Positions 36,901 to 45,763 are shown, counted from the first letter of the stretch. The stretch is 64,000 bases of DNA from Neorhizobium petrolearium (GCF_017873175.1 NZ_JAGGJW010000016.1:124001-188000); one strand, 5' to 3'. Translations and numbers: made by a program. The notes: generated from the sequence alone by a model not told the origin.

Positions 36901-37484
36901 TCGAGCACATGGGCGAAGGCCTCCGCCAGTTCCGGATCGTCTTCCGCGGATGTGGCGGTCAGAAGCGAACGCCGGGCTTCGGCGAGCAGGGTGGACGCAG
37001 CACGATCGTCGAGAACGGAAAAATGCCCGGCGACATTGGCTTCCAGCGGAAACTGGTGCAGCAGCGCCTCGCAGAATGCGTGGATCGTCTGGATCTTCAG
37101 GCCGCCCGGCGTCTCCAGCGCCCTGGCGAACAGCCGGCGCGCCTCGGCAAGCTTGAGCGAATCCGGCTCAGCGTCCTCAATGCCGGCGATCCTCTTTCCG
37201 AGCTCGTCGTCGGAGAGCCCCGTCCATTCGGAAAGCCGCTGGAAGACACGGTTCGACATTTCCGATGCCGCGGCCTTGGTATAGGTGAGGCAGAGGATCG
37301 AGGATGGGCGGCAGCCGGAGAGCAGGAGCCGGATGACACGCTGGGTCAACACATGCGTCTTGCCTGAGCCGGCATTGGCGGAGACCCAGGCAGAACTCAC
37401 CGGATCGGATGCGAGCGATTGCTGCACTGTCGTCCAGTCGATCCATTTGATCGGATCGTCGTCTTCAGGGAGAAGATCACTCAT
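33942..37484 (-). CDS. addA: Double-strand-break repair helicase-nuclease AddA
   Basis: Subunit of the AddAB complex that resects DNA ends for RecA. The 1180-residue protein has a UvrD-like helicase with Walker A ANAGSGKT at 36-43 and helicase motif VDEAQDTSPIQW, and a C-terminal RecB-type nuclease domain with the ILDYKTNRVPP motif. The start at 37484 overlaps addB by 8 bp. An upstream extension to 37553 lies inside addB and is not conserved. Confidence 0.96.
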   Translation of the reverse strand: MSDLLPEDDDPIKWIDWTTVQQSLASDPVSSAWVSANAGSGKTHVLTQRVIRLLLSGCRPSSILCLTYTKAAASEMSNRVFQRLSEWTGLSDDELGKRIAGIEDAEPDSLKLAEARRLFARALETPGGLKIQTIHAFCEALLHQFPLEANVAGHFSVLDDRAASTLLAEARRSLLTATSAEDDPELAEAFAHVLDLGDEFGLETLLSDIIANRTVIRRFIARAERQGGIGVELKRAFGLDPADTEQSIAACYWPLPGLSGLTLDLYLALADQKGGQKVTEVAYGLRMAAREPDLFKRVQYLDQIFLTREGKPKADSSLVAKAMVTTAPELADAIDCARTHVVACRDRLRIARMLSATKAALTLAERLNGDYEDLKKQRSLLDFEDLIARTADLLTRDGVGAWVHYKLDQGIDHILVDEAQDTSPIQWTVIKSLAEDFYSGASAREARRTIFAVGDEKQSIYSFQGARPERFAEERGEAEKRVMASGQPFHSVRLPLSFRSTADVLAAVDQVFSLEENAKGLSALGEPVQHRSNRIGHPGAVDLWDVVVPEVSEREEDWTAPFDSTPDKAPSAILASRIANRIGEMIGRETIIEKGVERPVEPGDILVLVRKRDAFVNALTRALKRRDNIPVAGADRLRLTSHIAVQDLLALGRFLLLPQDDLSLAALLKSPLFNLSEEDIFEVAALRSDGIGAWDQINRLADEQPLRFRDASDRLHHLLALSRQLSPHDLFARILGQYGGRRKFLGRLGTEAGDILDEFLTFALDHETSGLPGLQAFISTLELESPEVKREQDGGRNEVRIMTVHASKGLEAPVVFLVDSGSKAFISSHVPKFRLLRTGNGEVPAWVPGKTISNSLTTADDERIRTATEEEYRRLLYVGMTRAADRLIVCGYRGSRENPGTWQSMISAALAADEQHCSPAQFTGADGEWDGFKWRLPASYSRVARAEQKETTSGEKQPLPPILFRPVPAQKMLPRPLSPSGAGTMIDDEADDLIVTSPLFSEREKAGLALQKGKLVHRMLQMLTDFPRHEREAAALRYVERAARFWPATERESLVASVMSVLAHEELGPIFSERSQPEVSIMGTLTLEGKDYAISGRIDRLVVTETRVIILDYKTNRVPPKGPDEVPLAHRAQLAIYREILTPLYPDKTFECMLVYTESAMVISLPPDLLSRSLAELKTK

Positions 37485-40400
37485 CCGTTTCTGCCTCCCC
37501 GTCATCGTCCGCCGTCGACCATTCCGCCACACGTGCAAGATGATCGTATTCACCGCCGAAATCGCCCTGCATGAAGGGGATCAGGCGTGATGCGAAGCCG
37601 GCTTCGCCATTCCGCAGCGTGATGACGAAACGGGTGAGCTGTTCGAGCGATTCCTGGGCAAGATCGAGCGCCGATTTTGGCTGGCGCCTGGCGTTCGCGG
37701 AGGTGTCCTCATTGTTGACCTTGTCCTCGCGGAACCGATCGCCGGGCCGAAGCCGGACGTAGAGCAGCCGGTCGGGCGTGAGCGGCCCGACATCCCTGAA
37801 CGCACCGGCTTGCAGGGCAGCCGCCTCCAGCGCAAGCTGCGGATCGAGCAGCGCCCGCGCCTGTGAGACGGAGGGGCTGAGGCCGGTCTTGTAATCGACG
37901 AGATCGGCAAGGCCCGATCCCTTGATATCGATCCGGTCGGCAATGCCGGTGACGCGGATGCCGGCCGGCTCCAATTCCCAGCCTCCGCGAACCTCGGTTA
38001 CCGTCCTGCGGATGTCCGGCGCGCGCTCCGCCTCCCAGTCGAGGAAGGCGCGGGCGACATCTAGGAAGCGCGGCCGCCAGACGCGGTCGATATGCGGCGG
38101 CAACTGCTCGGCATCGAAAAGTTCGTGAGCGATCCGCAGCATCGCCTCCCTCGCGGCCGGCGAACCGGGCTTGTGGCCTTCGCGCGTGTAGCGGTCGATG
38201 ATCGCGTGATAGAGCGTGCCACGTTCCGAAGCGCCTGGATCGCGGTTGAACGGGTCCAGCGGGTCGAGCTTCAGGATACGTCGGGCGTAGACGGAATAAG
38301 GGTCGCGGCGCAGCCGCCCCACTTCGCTGAAGGAGTAGCTTTTCGGCTGCAGCTCAGCCGGCGGCCTCGGGGCGGGGCGCTTGGCGCCGGGTTGGTTCTC
38401 GCCCGCGTCGATCGCCGAGGCCCAGTGGCGATAATCGTCGCCGCGCGCCTTCAATTCGTCGGCGAACGGCTTGCCGCCGAGCGCCAGCAACCTCTGCAGC
38501 CAGCGCGAGGCAACGGTTGGCGTCGAGCCCTGTCTCGATGAGCGCGACAGGATGAGGTTGCGGGTTCCGCAGGCCATCTGGAAATCGTGGGCGAGCTGGC
38601 CGATCCGCCGCTCGGGCGGTTCGAGTCCGATGTCGATTTTCATCGTGCGCGAGAGGAAGGGATTGTTGACTGTCTGGCCAGGCCATGAGCCTTCATTCAG
38701 TCCCCCGAGGATCATCGTGTTGACGCTCTGCAGCCGTGCTTCCAACGTACCGAAGATGAAGACGCGCGGATGACTGAGAGAACGGGGTTTTACCGCCTCG
38801 CCCGTCGTCAGCGCCACGACGATGTCGATCCACTGCGGGCCGTCCGCCTCCATCTGCCCGTCAGTCTCGATGACTTCCGAAAGTAGTCCCGCCAGTCTTT
38901 CGCCGGCTTCACCGGACCAGAGGCCGGCAAGACTTTCGCGTTCGTCGATTGCGATCGCCTCAAGCGCACGGCCGGTTCTGGTTGCCCATTCGGCCAGTGC
39001 AAGCTTGGTGGTTAGGCCACGGCCATCGGGCCGGCGGTGCACGAAAGCCGAGGCGAGCGGTTCGACGGCTTTTGCCAGCCGCCGGGCGAGATCGCGCGCC
39101 TTGTCGGCCGCACCTTCCGGTAGCGACAGCCGCCAATGCGGCGGGTGCCTGTCGTTCCGTTGTTCCGCAAGCTGCTCTTCCAGGAGAGGTTCCAGTGCCG
39201 AGATATCCATGTCACCGGTGCCGCCGCGCAGCGCCAGCATTTCCAAGGCCTCGATCGCCGGGCGCAATTCCTCGGCCGGAAAGCCGAGCCGGACGAGCGG
39301 ATGCTTGATGAGCCCGACGATCGCAACCGGGTCGCCCGGCCTCAGCGTCGCTTCGAGGAGAAGCTGGATTAATGTGCCCTGCTGTGTGCCGGAAAGCGGA
39401 GAGCCAGCAGAATCGTCGGCAATGATGCCGAACCGGGAAAGCTCGGTGGTGACGCGGCGGGCCAGCGCCCGATCGGGCGTGATCAATGCTGCCTGGCTTT
39501 CACCGCCCTCCCGGCCCGGTTGTTCCAGCGCAAGGCGCAAAGCGATCGCGACCGCGACCGCTTCCTCGCGTTCGTTGGCGGCCTCAATCAGCGAAACGCC
39601 CGCAAAGGCTTCCCGCAAGAGAGTCTGGTCGGCGGATTCCCGCCAGATGTTCCAGTAATCGGTGGCCTTGACGGGCGCGAGTGCCTGGGAAATAGTCGTG
39701 GTCCGGAAATCGAGATCGTCCGGAATGTTGCCGAGGATGCCCACGTCCTCCCGTACCATGCCGAGCTTCTTCAGGAGCCGTGACAGGCCAAACTGTGGAT
39801 GGCTTCGGCTTGCTGGTTCGATCTTTCCGTCAGGTGCTTCCTCGCCGATCATCGCCCATTGGTTCGCCGGCATGGAAAGATCGAGCCCGGGCAGCACGAC
39901 GGTGCCGTTCGGCAGGCGGGAAATGGCGGCGATCAGGTCGGCCGCGGCCGGTACTGAACCGGTCGAACCGGCAACGATCACCGGCCCCTTGTGCTCCTTT
40001 CCCACGATGCGGCGGGCCTCGCCGCGCAGGATTGCCGCCTGGTGTCTTGCCGGCGAGGAGCGTTTGAGCTCTTCCAGCCGCGACGGCCAGAAGGCGCTGG
40101 CGATCGTAAGAAACTCCGCGGTGAGCTGCCACCAGAGCGCATGTTGGCCGGTGTCGAGCTTCTTGAGATCGGCCCAATCGCGCTCTTCCGTCTCGACAGA
40201 ATCGATGAGTTCGGCGAGTGCCCGGGCGAGCCAGATGGCATCCGCCGGGCTGGCAGGCGCGATCAGCGGCGATTGCGAATGCACGTCGAGAACGATCTTC
40301 GGCAACTGGTTGCGCCAGGCAAGGATCAGCCGGCCGAGTTCCAAGAGCCGGGCGGTGCCGCCGATCGGCAAGGCAAGGTCCATTTCTTCCGGAGCCGCGA

Positions 40401-40680
40401 GATCGAAATAGCCGCTGTCGTCATCTGTTTCGCCGAGTGGCCGGATGACTGGCAGGATGGCCGAGTGGCCACCGAGCAGATCAACGAATTCCGAGCGTAG
40501 CACGCGGGCCGAACGGCGCGTCGGCACGAAGATCGTCACGTCGGCGAGTGAGAGCGGGTCGGAGGAATTATATCGAAAGCCATCCGTTAGCCGACCGTCG
40601 CAAAGCGAAGCGGCGACGGTCTTCAGAAACGGCGCCGCGGGGGGGATCGTGAAGATGCGTGGCTGATGCCGCCCCGTCAT
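37477..40680 (-). CDS. addB: Double-strand-break repair protein AddB (alphaproteobacterial type)
   Basis: Partner of AddA in end resection. The start at 40680 gives 1067 residues. The C-terminal nuclease motif LADLVDYKTGLSP is present. The N-terminus (FTIPPAAPFLKT) is where Firmicute AddB has a P-loop, but no GKT is found here. The C-terminal nuclease region also has no cysteines for the iron-sulfur cluster known from Bacillus AddB. It is adjacent to murU (2-bp gap) and overlaps addA. Confidence 0.93.
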   Translation of the reverse strand: MTGRHQPRIFTIPPAAPFLKTVAASLCDGRLTDGFRYNSSDPLSLADVTIFVPTRRSARVLRSEFVDLLGGHSAILPVIRPLGETDDDSGYFDLAAPEEMDLALPIGGTARLLELGRLILAWRNQLPKIVLDVHSQSPLIAPASPADAIWLARALAELIDSVETEERDWADLKKLDTGQHALWWQLTAEFLTIASAFWPSRLEELKRSSPARHQAAILRGEARRIVGKEHKGPVIVAGSTGSVPAAADLIAAISRLPNGTVVLPGLDLSMPANQWAMIGEEAPDGKIEPASRSHPQFGLSRLLKKLGMVREDVGILGNIPDDLDFRTTTISQALAPVKATDYWNIWRESADQTLLREAFAGVSLIEAANEREEAVAVAIALRLALEQPGREGGESQAALITPDRALARRVTTELSRFGIIADDSAGSPLSGTQQGTLIQLLLEATLRPGDPVAIVGLIKHPLVRLGFPAEELRPAIEALEMLALRGGTGDMDISALEPLLEEQLAEQRNDRHPPHWRLSLPEGAADKARDLARRLAKAVEPLASAFVHRRPDGRGLTTKLALAEWATRTGRALEAIAIDERESLAGLWSGEAGERLAGLLSEVIETDGQMEADGPQWIDIVVALTTGEAVKPRSLSHPRVFIFGTLEARLQSVNTMILGGLNEGSWPGQTVNNPFLSRTMKIDIGLEPPERRIGQLAHDFQMACGTRNLILSRSSRQGSTPTVASRWLQRLLALGGKPFADELKARGDDYRHWASAIDAGENQPGAKRPAPRPPAELQPKSYSFSEVGRLRRDPYSVYARRILKLDPLDPFNRDPGASERGTLYHAIIDRYTREGHKPGSPAAREAMLRIAHELFDAEQLPPHIDRVWRPRFLDVARAFLDWEAERAPDIRRTVTEVRGGWELEPAGIRVTGIADRIDIKGSGLADLVDYKTGLSPSVSQARALLDPQLALEAAALQAGAFRDVGPLTPDRLLYVRLRPGDRFREDKVNNEDTSANARRQPKSALDLAQESLEQLTRFVITLRNGEAGFASRLIPFMQGDFGGEYDHLARVAEWSTADDDGEAETDE

Positions 40681-40682
40681 GG

Positions 40683-41429
40683 TTACACCGACGCCCGGAA
40701 TCGCCGAATCGTATCCTCCGCTTCGCCGATCGCCTCCGGTGTCCCGACTGTCAGCCAATGACCTTCGAGCATCATGCCGTAGAGCCTGCCGTGCGCGATC
40801 GCCTTGTCGAAATAGATGTTGATGTTGAACGCCTCGGCGGGCGCATCGTCAAGAAAGGACGGCTTCATCGCGAAAGCGCCGGCATAGACGACCGGATTGG
40901 AAGGATCGTCGCGATAGCGGGTCAGCCTGCCGTCAGGGGCCATGCTGAAATCCTTGACGCCGTTATGCCCGGTCGTGTCCTCGATGCGGACGCAGAGCAT
41001 CGCCATATCCATGCGGTCAGGATCGAAGAATCCGGCCAGGCGTTCGAGATTGGTCGGCATGCCCGGCTTCTCGCCGATCCAAAAGAGATCGGCGTTCATG
41101 ACGACGATGGGATCCCGATCAAGCAGCTTCAGACCTTTGACGATGCCGCCGCCATTATTCATCAATGCATCGCGCTCGTCGGAGATGAGAATTTTGAGAC
41201 CGTCATAGGATTTCAGATGGTCTTCCATCTGGTCGGCGAAATGATGCACGTTGACGACCGCGCGCTCGACGCCGGCTTCCCTGAGAGCATCTAGCGCGTA
41301 ATCGATCATCGGCTTTCCGTCGATCCTTACCAGCGGTTTCGGCATCGTGTCGGTGACCGGGCGCATGCGGGTGCCGAGACCTGCGGCCAGAACCATCGCC
41401 TGCTTGATGGGGGCTTGTCTGATGGTCAT
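40683..41429 (-). CDS. murU: Nucleotidyltransferase, MurU-like (N-acetylmuramate 1-phosphate uridylyltransferase)
   Basis: A 248-residue nucleotidyltransferase with the motif AAGLGTRMRPVTDTMPKPL at 15-33 and the NADLFWIGE metal-binding segment. Sugar-1-phosphate nucleotidyltransferases of this type are often labelled mannose-1-phosphate guanylyltransferase. The neighbour here is an AmgK-like kinase, and the AmgK-MurU pair makes UDP-MurNAc from recycled MurNAc. That context favours MurU, but specificity is inferred. Confidence 0.85.
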   Translation of the reverse strand: MTIRQAPIKQAMVLAAGLGTRMRPVTDTMPKPLVRIDGKPMIDYALDALREAGVERAVVNVHHFADQMEDHLKSYDGLKILISDERDALMNNGGGIVKGLKLLDRDPIVVMNADLFWIGEKPGMPTNLERLAGFFDPDRMDMAMLCVRIEDTTGHNGVKDFSMAPDGRLTRYRDDPSNPVVYAGAFAMKPSFLDDAPAEAFNINIYFDKAIAHGRLYGMMLEGHWLTVGTPEAIGEAEDTIRRFRASV

Positions 41430-41441
41430 CTCAAACCGTGT

Positions 41442-42956
41442 TTATGATTCGATGAGCTCTATTCCAGCCCGCCGGCACCAATCGCGCAAAGGAGCGAGCA
41501 CTTCATGCTGCAACGCTGCCGACAGATAACGAAGCGTCCGCGGCATATGCTTCAGATAGCCCGGCTTGCCGTCCCGCTGCAAGAGCCGGACCCAAAGGCC
41601 GGCGAGCTTGCAGTTGCGTTGCGCCGCCATGATCGCCCAGGCTTTCAGAAAGTTCGGCTCGTCGAACGAGCCTTGCGACCGGCGCAGCGTCATATAGTCG
41701 AGCATCAACCGGTCGGCGAGCGGCTTTGGAACATCCGTGCGCGCGTCCTGCACGATCGAGGCGAGGTCGTAAGCCGTTGGGCCGATCATCGCATCCTGAA
41801 AGTCGATGATGCCGACACGCCGGATGCCGGATTCCTGCGGGCGCCAGATGATGTTCGGCGAGTGGAAATCGCGCAGCAGCAGGTTCTTCTCGGCACTGGC
41901 GAGTTCACGGATCAACCCGTCCCAGATGGCGAGATAGTCCTCGCGTTCCGCATCGGTCGCCGGCGTGCCGCGCTTCCAGGGCAGATGCCAGTCGAGGAGG
42001 AGCCTCGCCTCCATCTTCATGGCGGTCGGATCGAAATCCGGGATGTGGTGGACGTGGGCCTTGTCGATCCGCAGGTCCTGCGGCATCCGGTGACCGTGCA
42101 GGAAGGCGAGACAGGCAACGCTTTCCCGGTATCGTTCGGATATCGGCCGGCCTTCGGCGTCGAGAACGCCTTCGTCGCCGAGGTTTTCAAGCAGCAGGAT
42201 GCCCTGGTCGCAATCCGCATGCAGCACGTCCGGTGCTGCGAGCCCGATCTTGCGAAGATAGCCGGCGATCGCCACGAAGGGATAGACGTCGGTGGCAAGG
42301 TGGGCGACCTTGGGATAGGGCTTGCCGTCGAGCACGGGCGGACCTTCCGGCGGCTTCGGCCAGTCCATCAGGACAAGCTTTTCGCCAGTTGCCGTACCGA
42401 TTGTCTCGTAAGCGCGCATGACCGAGGCGTCACCAGTCAGGAATCGGCGGCGGGCGCGGGCATAACCGTGCTTATCGAGGAATTCCCGGATGGCCAGCAC
42501 CCGGCGAATGCGATTCACCTGGGGTTCCTGACCGGTGATCGCCGCCCTCCGGCCGTCGACTTGATGTTCCAGCCTCAGCATGACGCGGGTTTCCGGCAAC
42601 AGGGCTTCGGCCATTTCCGGCCATTCCACCAGACAGATGCCGTTTGAAAGCGCTTCATCGAAGCCGAGTTCATCGAGTTCTGAGGCGTCGCCGAGGCGAT
42701 AGAGATCGAAATGCGAAACCGGAATCCGAAGCTCGTAACTCTGCACCAGGGTGAAGGTTGGGCTCGGCACTTCGAGAGCGTCGTCATCGGCGAGCGCCCG
42801 TAGAAAGGCCCGAGCAAGCGTCGATTTGCCGGTGCCGAGATCGCCGGAAAGGGCCAGGCAATCGCCCCTCTTCAAGGCAAGCGCTAGATCCTCGCCGAAA
42901 CGGATTGTTTCGGCTTCGTCTGCAAGTGTCAAAGTGAGCGTGGCACTATCATTCAT
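41442..42956 (-). CDS. tsaE: TsaE-AmgK fusion: t6A-synthesis ATPase joined to an aminosugar anomeric kinase
   Basis: A 504-residue two-domain protein. Residues 1-150 are TsaE, the ATPase of the complex making t6A37 in tRNA: Walker A GDLGTGKST at 38-46, SPTF at 65-68, HFDLYR at 82-87 and EWPE at 111-114. From about 155 it is a phosphotransferase of the aminoglycoside-kinase fold with the Brenner-type loop LRDFHSPN (Asp363) and IIDFQD with metal ligand Asp385, the AmgK type that phosphorylates MurNAc/GlcNAc at C1. No stop or frameshift lies between the halves. It overlaps divL by 4 bp and precedes murU by 12 bp. Confidence 0.92.
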   Translation of the reverse strand: MNDSATLTLTLADEAETIRFGEDLALALKRGDCLALSGDLGTGKSTLARAFLRALADDDALEVPSPTFTLVQSYELRIPVSHFDLYRLGDASELDELGFDEALSNGICLVEWPEMAEALLPETRVMLRLEHQVDGRRAAITGQEPQVNRIRRVLAIREFLDKHGYARARRRFLTGDASVMRAYETIGTATGEKLVLMDWPKPPEGPPVLDGKPYPKVAHLATDVYPFVAIAGYLRKIGLAAPDVLHADCDQGILLLENLGDEGVLDAEGRPISERYRESVACLAFLHGHRMPQDLRIDKAHVHHIPDFDPTAMKMEARLLLDWHLPWKRGTPATDAEREDYLAIWDGLIRELASAEKNLLLRDFHSPNIIWRPQESGIRRVGIIDFQDAMIGPTAYDLASIVQDARTDVPKPLADRLMLDYMTLRRSQGSFDEPNFLKAWAIMAAQRNCKLAGLWVRLLQRDGKPGYLKHMPRTLRYLSAALQHEVLAPLRDWCRRAGIELIES

Positions 42957-45535
42957 TCGGCAGCGACGGAATGCGTCTTCAAGGCACCGCTTGGGATGCG
43001 GCAGGTGACAGTTGTGCCCTGGCCCGGCTTGCTGTCAATCGTCACGTCACCGTTATGTAGCTGGACAAAGCTTTCAACGATCGAGAGACCGAGGCCCGCG
43101 CCGCTGCGCTTGCCGCCTTTGGAATTGGAGGAAAAGCGGTCGAATACGCTTTTCAGCATGTCTTCCTGGATGCCCGGGCCCCTGTCGGTCACCGAAAAGA
43201 AGACGTCGTTTTGCATCCGCCAGCAGTTGAGCTTGATGGTGGACCCTTCCGGCGCGAAATTTGTCGCGTTGGTGAGCAGCTTGATGAGGATCTGCTTCAG
43301 CCGCTGCTGGTCGGCGATGATCGTGCCCAGTCCAGCCGGTGCGGTAATCGCGAGCGTCACGCCGTTCTCATGCAGCCGATCGGCGATCTGCATGGCGACG
43401 TCATCGAGCAGGTCGTCGATTGCCATTTCCGAATAGTGGAGCTGCATGATGCCGGCATCGACGGTTGTAAGATCGAGAATGTCGTTGACGATCGTCAGGA
43501 GCACGGAGGAGGAGGTGGATATATGGTCGATATATTCGGCTTGTCGCTCGTTGAGCGAGCCGACACCCGGTGTTTTCAGAAGATCGGTGAAGCCGATGAT
43601 ATTGGTGAGCGGCGAGCGAAGCTCGTAGGAAACGTGTTGAACGAAATCGTTCTTGATCTCGTCGGCCTTCTGCAGCGCCTCGTTCTTCTCCTTGAGCGCC
43701 CGTTCCGCCCTGGCGCTTGCCGTCATGTCGACGAAGGTGAACATGGTCTGCGCATTGGGCAGCGGGGTCACCGCATAATCGAGGATGAGACCGGAATAGA
43801 GCTCGAACGTGCCCTGCAACGATGGCCGTTCGTCATCGAAATTGGTGAGCATCTGGCCGAAGCGTCGCCAGCCATCCGGCTTGTCGTAGGATGGCCCGCA
43901 GGCCGCCTCGATCGCCTTGATGTGGGTGCCGGGCTTTGCTTCGTCTGCCGTAATGCCCCAAAGCGCCCGGAAAGCCGGGTTGGATAGTCGTATACGCCCG
44001 TCCGGTCCAAAGACGGCGACCCCCTCGGAGAGGTGGTCGATCGTTTCGCCTTGCACCTTCACCAGAGTATTATAGCGGGTTTCGAGGGCTACCTGTTCGG
44101 TGAGATTCTCGAAAACCCAGGTGGCGCCTCCTTGCGGATGCGCGGTTGCGATAACGCGGAGCGTCTGGCCGTTCGGCAAATGCCAGAGATCGGTCTGGGT
44201 ATCGGGTGAGCGATAGACGGAAAGCGCCGTCTCTTTCCAGCTCCGCCAGTTGAGCTGTTCCGGCAGCTTGCCTTCGCTGCGCAGCTTGTCGAGCAGTTCG
44301 CTATTATCCGGCCGAGAATCCAGGAAGGGAAGGGTGAACCCCCACAGCTGCACAAAGGCCTGATTGTAGAATTGCAGCCGCCGTTCGCCGTCGAAGATGG
44401 CAACGGGGGTCGCCAGGTGATCGAGGGTCTCGGCATGGCTTTTCAAAGTCCGCTTCAGCTCCTCGCGCACCGCTTCTGCTTCGGACACGTCGATCGCCAT
44501 GCCGGCCGAGCCGCCGGGCGCCACGACATCAATGACATCGAATATCGTGCGATTGCCATGCACGACCGTAGAAATCCGGTCGTGGAACGGCGAGGCGGAG
44601 GTTGCCGTGGCCCTGATCTTTTCGCGGGCGATCGTGCCGAGGAATTCGCGCCCTTCGTCAACGGCTTGGGCGGGTGCCGTCGTTTCGACCGCATCGCCAT
44701 AGGCCTGGTTCACCCACGTGAGCCTGCCTTGCGCGTCCCGGTGCCAGACCGGCTGTTCGATTGCGTCGAGCAGCGAATGGAAGAGGGCGATCGAACTTGC
44801 CAGCCGCTCGCGCTCGATCTTCAGTTCCGCTAGTTCGGCTCTCAGATTGTTGAGCGCGATGAAGCGGACGAAGGCCTTGCCGCCGGAGACGCGGCCCTGC
44901 ACTTCGAGGATTTCATCACGGTTCGTCTCGACCACTATGTCGAAGGAGCGGGCCTCGTTCCGCAGGAGCTCGATCGATTTTTCCAGTTCGCCGGCGGATA
45001 GGCCGCGCAGCCACCGCCCGAAGGCCAGGAAATCACTGTCTTGCTGCGGAGCTCCGGTCTCTGGCGGGAGCTGGCCCAGGAGTTCCGGTCGCGACGCTCC
45101 ACCTTCCCAGATGACGATGCGCCGATTCTTATCGGCGATGAGGGCTTCGTATTTCGAAATGCGCTGCTGCGCATCGGACAACGCGCTGCGCATTTCCTGG
45201 GTCTCGACTTCCATGTTGCCGCGCTGGCGTACCAGCCAGACAGCGGAGAGCAGGGCGGCGCCGAGCGCACCCACGACCAGCGAGGAAACGATGACTTCGG
45301 TGGAGGAAAAGAGCCGGACGGCTTCATTGCCCGATTGCTGCGCAAGTGCCGCGGTCGCAAGCCCGGAAAGGGCGGTGCCCGAAAGGAATGCGCTGCCGAA
45401 GCGGGCGAGACGGCGAAGCCCACCGGCCGTCGCGCCGCCGTCGCGGGAGCCGGAGGCGGATCGCAAAGCCGGAGCGCCCGCTCCGTCGCAAGAAGGATCG
45501 GCCTGCTTGAACAGGCTCGTTATTTTTACCGACAT
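42953..45535 (-). CDS. divL: DivL-like sensor pseudo-kinase with Tyr in place of phospho-His
   Basis: An 860-residue membrane-bound PAS sensor with a histidine-kinase core. N-terminal hydrophobic segments lie at about 46-66 and 81-102, followed by a coiled coil and several PAS-like domains (about 240-600). The dimerisation helix has VSYELRSP with Tyr637 where kinases have His (codon at 43625-43627). The ATPase domain keeps LLTNATNFAP, DRGPGIQ and GAGLGLSIV. In Caulobacter DivL has the same Tyr and steers CckA/CtrA. The ATG at 45535 is preferred; an upstream frame to 45649 adds polar sequence. The order divL-tsaE-murU-addBA supports orthology. Confidence 0.88.
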   Translation of the reverse strand: MSVKITSLFKQADPSCDGAGAPALRSASGSRDGGATAGGLRRLARFGSAFLSGTALSGLATAALAQQSGNEAVRLFSSTEVIVSSLVVGALGAALLSAVWLVRQRGNMEVETQEMRSALSDAQQRISKYEALIADKNRRIVIWEGGASRPELLGQLPPETGAPQQDSDFLAFGRWLRGLSAGELEKSIELLRNEARSFDIVVETNRDEILEVQGRVSGGKAFVRFIALNNLRAELAELKIERERLASSIALFHSLLDAIEQPVWHRDAQGRLTWVNQAYGDAVETTAPAQAVDEGREFLGTIAREKIRATATSASPFHDRISTVVHGNRTIFDVIDVVAPGGSAGMAIDVSEAEAVREELKRTLKSHAETLDHLATPVAIFDGERRLQFYNQAFVQLWGFTLPFLDSRPDNSELLDKLRSEGKLPEQLNWRSWKETALSVYRSPDTQTDLWHLPNGQTLRVIATAHPQGGATWVFENLTEQVALETRYNTLVKVQGETIDHLSEGVAVFGPDGRIRLSNPAFRALWGITADEAKPGTHIKAIEAACGPSYDKPDGWRRFGQMLTNFDDERPSLQGTFELYSGLILDYAVTPLPNAQTMFTFVDMTASARAERALKEKNEALQKADEIKNDFVQHVSYELRSPLTNIIGFTDLLKTPGVGSLNERQAEYIDHISTSSSVLLTIVNDILDLTTVDAGIMQLHYSEMAIDDLLDDVAMQIADRLHENGVTLAITAPAGLGTIIADQQRLKQILIKLLTNATNFAPEGSTIKLNCWRMQNDVFFSVTDRGPGIQEDMLKSVFDRFSSNSKGGKRSGAGLGLSIVESFVQLHNGDVTIDSKPGQGTTVTCRIPSGALKTHSVAAE

Positions 45536-45696
45536 ACCCGGTCTGTCTCCGTCCAATTGCCGCTCATCGACAAGACATACCACTTCGTGCCTTACCCGGA
45601 GCCGGACCGACTTTAGGTCTCGGCGAGCTTCTAGGCCTGCGCGAATCAAGTCCTAAAACAATACTTGCTTAGGGAATCGCCGGGAAGGGATGCGCC

Positions 45697-45731
45697 CAAA
45701 AAAGAAACCGCAGCCCTTGTCAAGGCTGCGG
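45697..45731 (-). terminator. Terminator after ahcY
   Basis: On the minus strand, CCGCAGCC-8-GGCTGCGG (45708-45731) is followed by a T-rich run TTTCTTTTTT (45698-45707). It lies 33 bp past the ahcY stop. Confidence 0.85.
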
Positions 45732-45763
45732 CCACTATATCTTGTGGATTGACCGGTTAGTGA

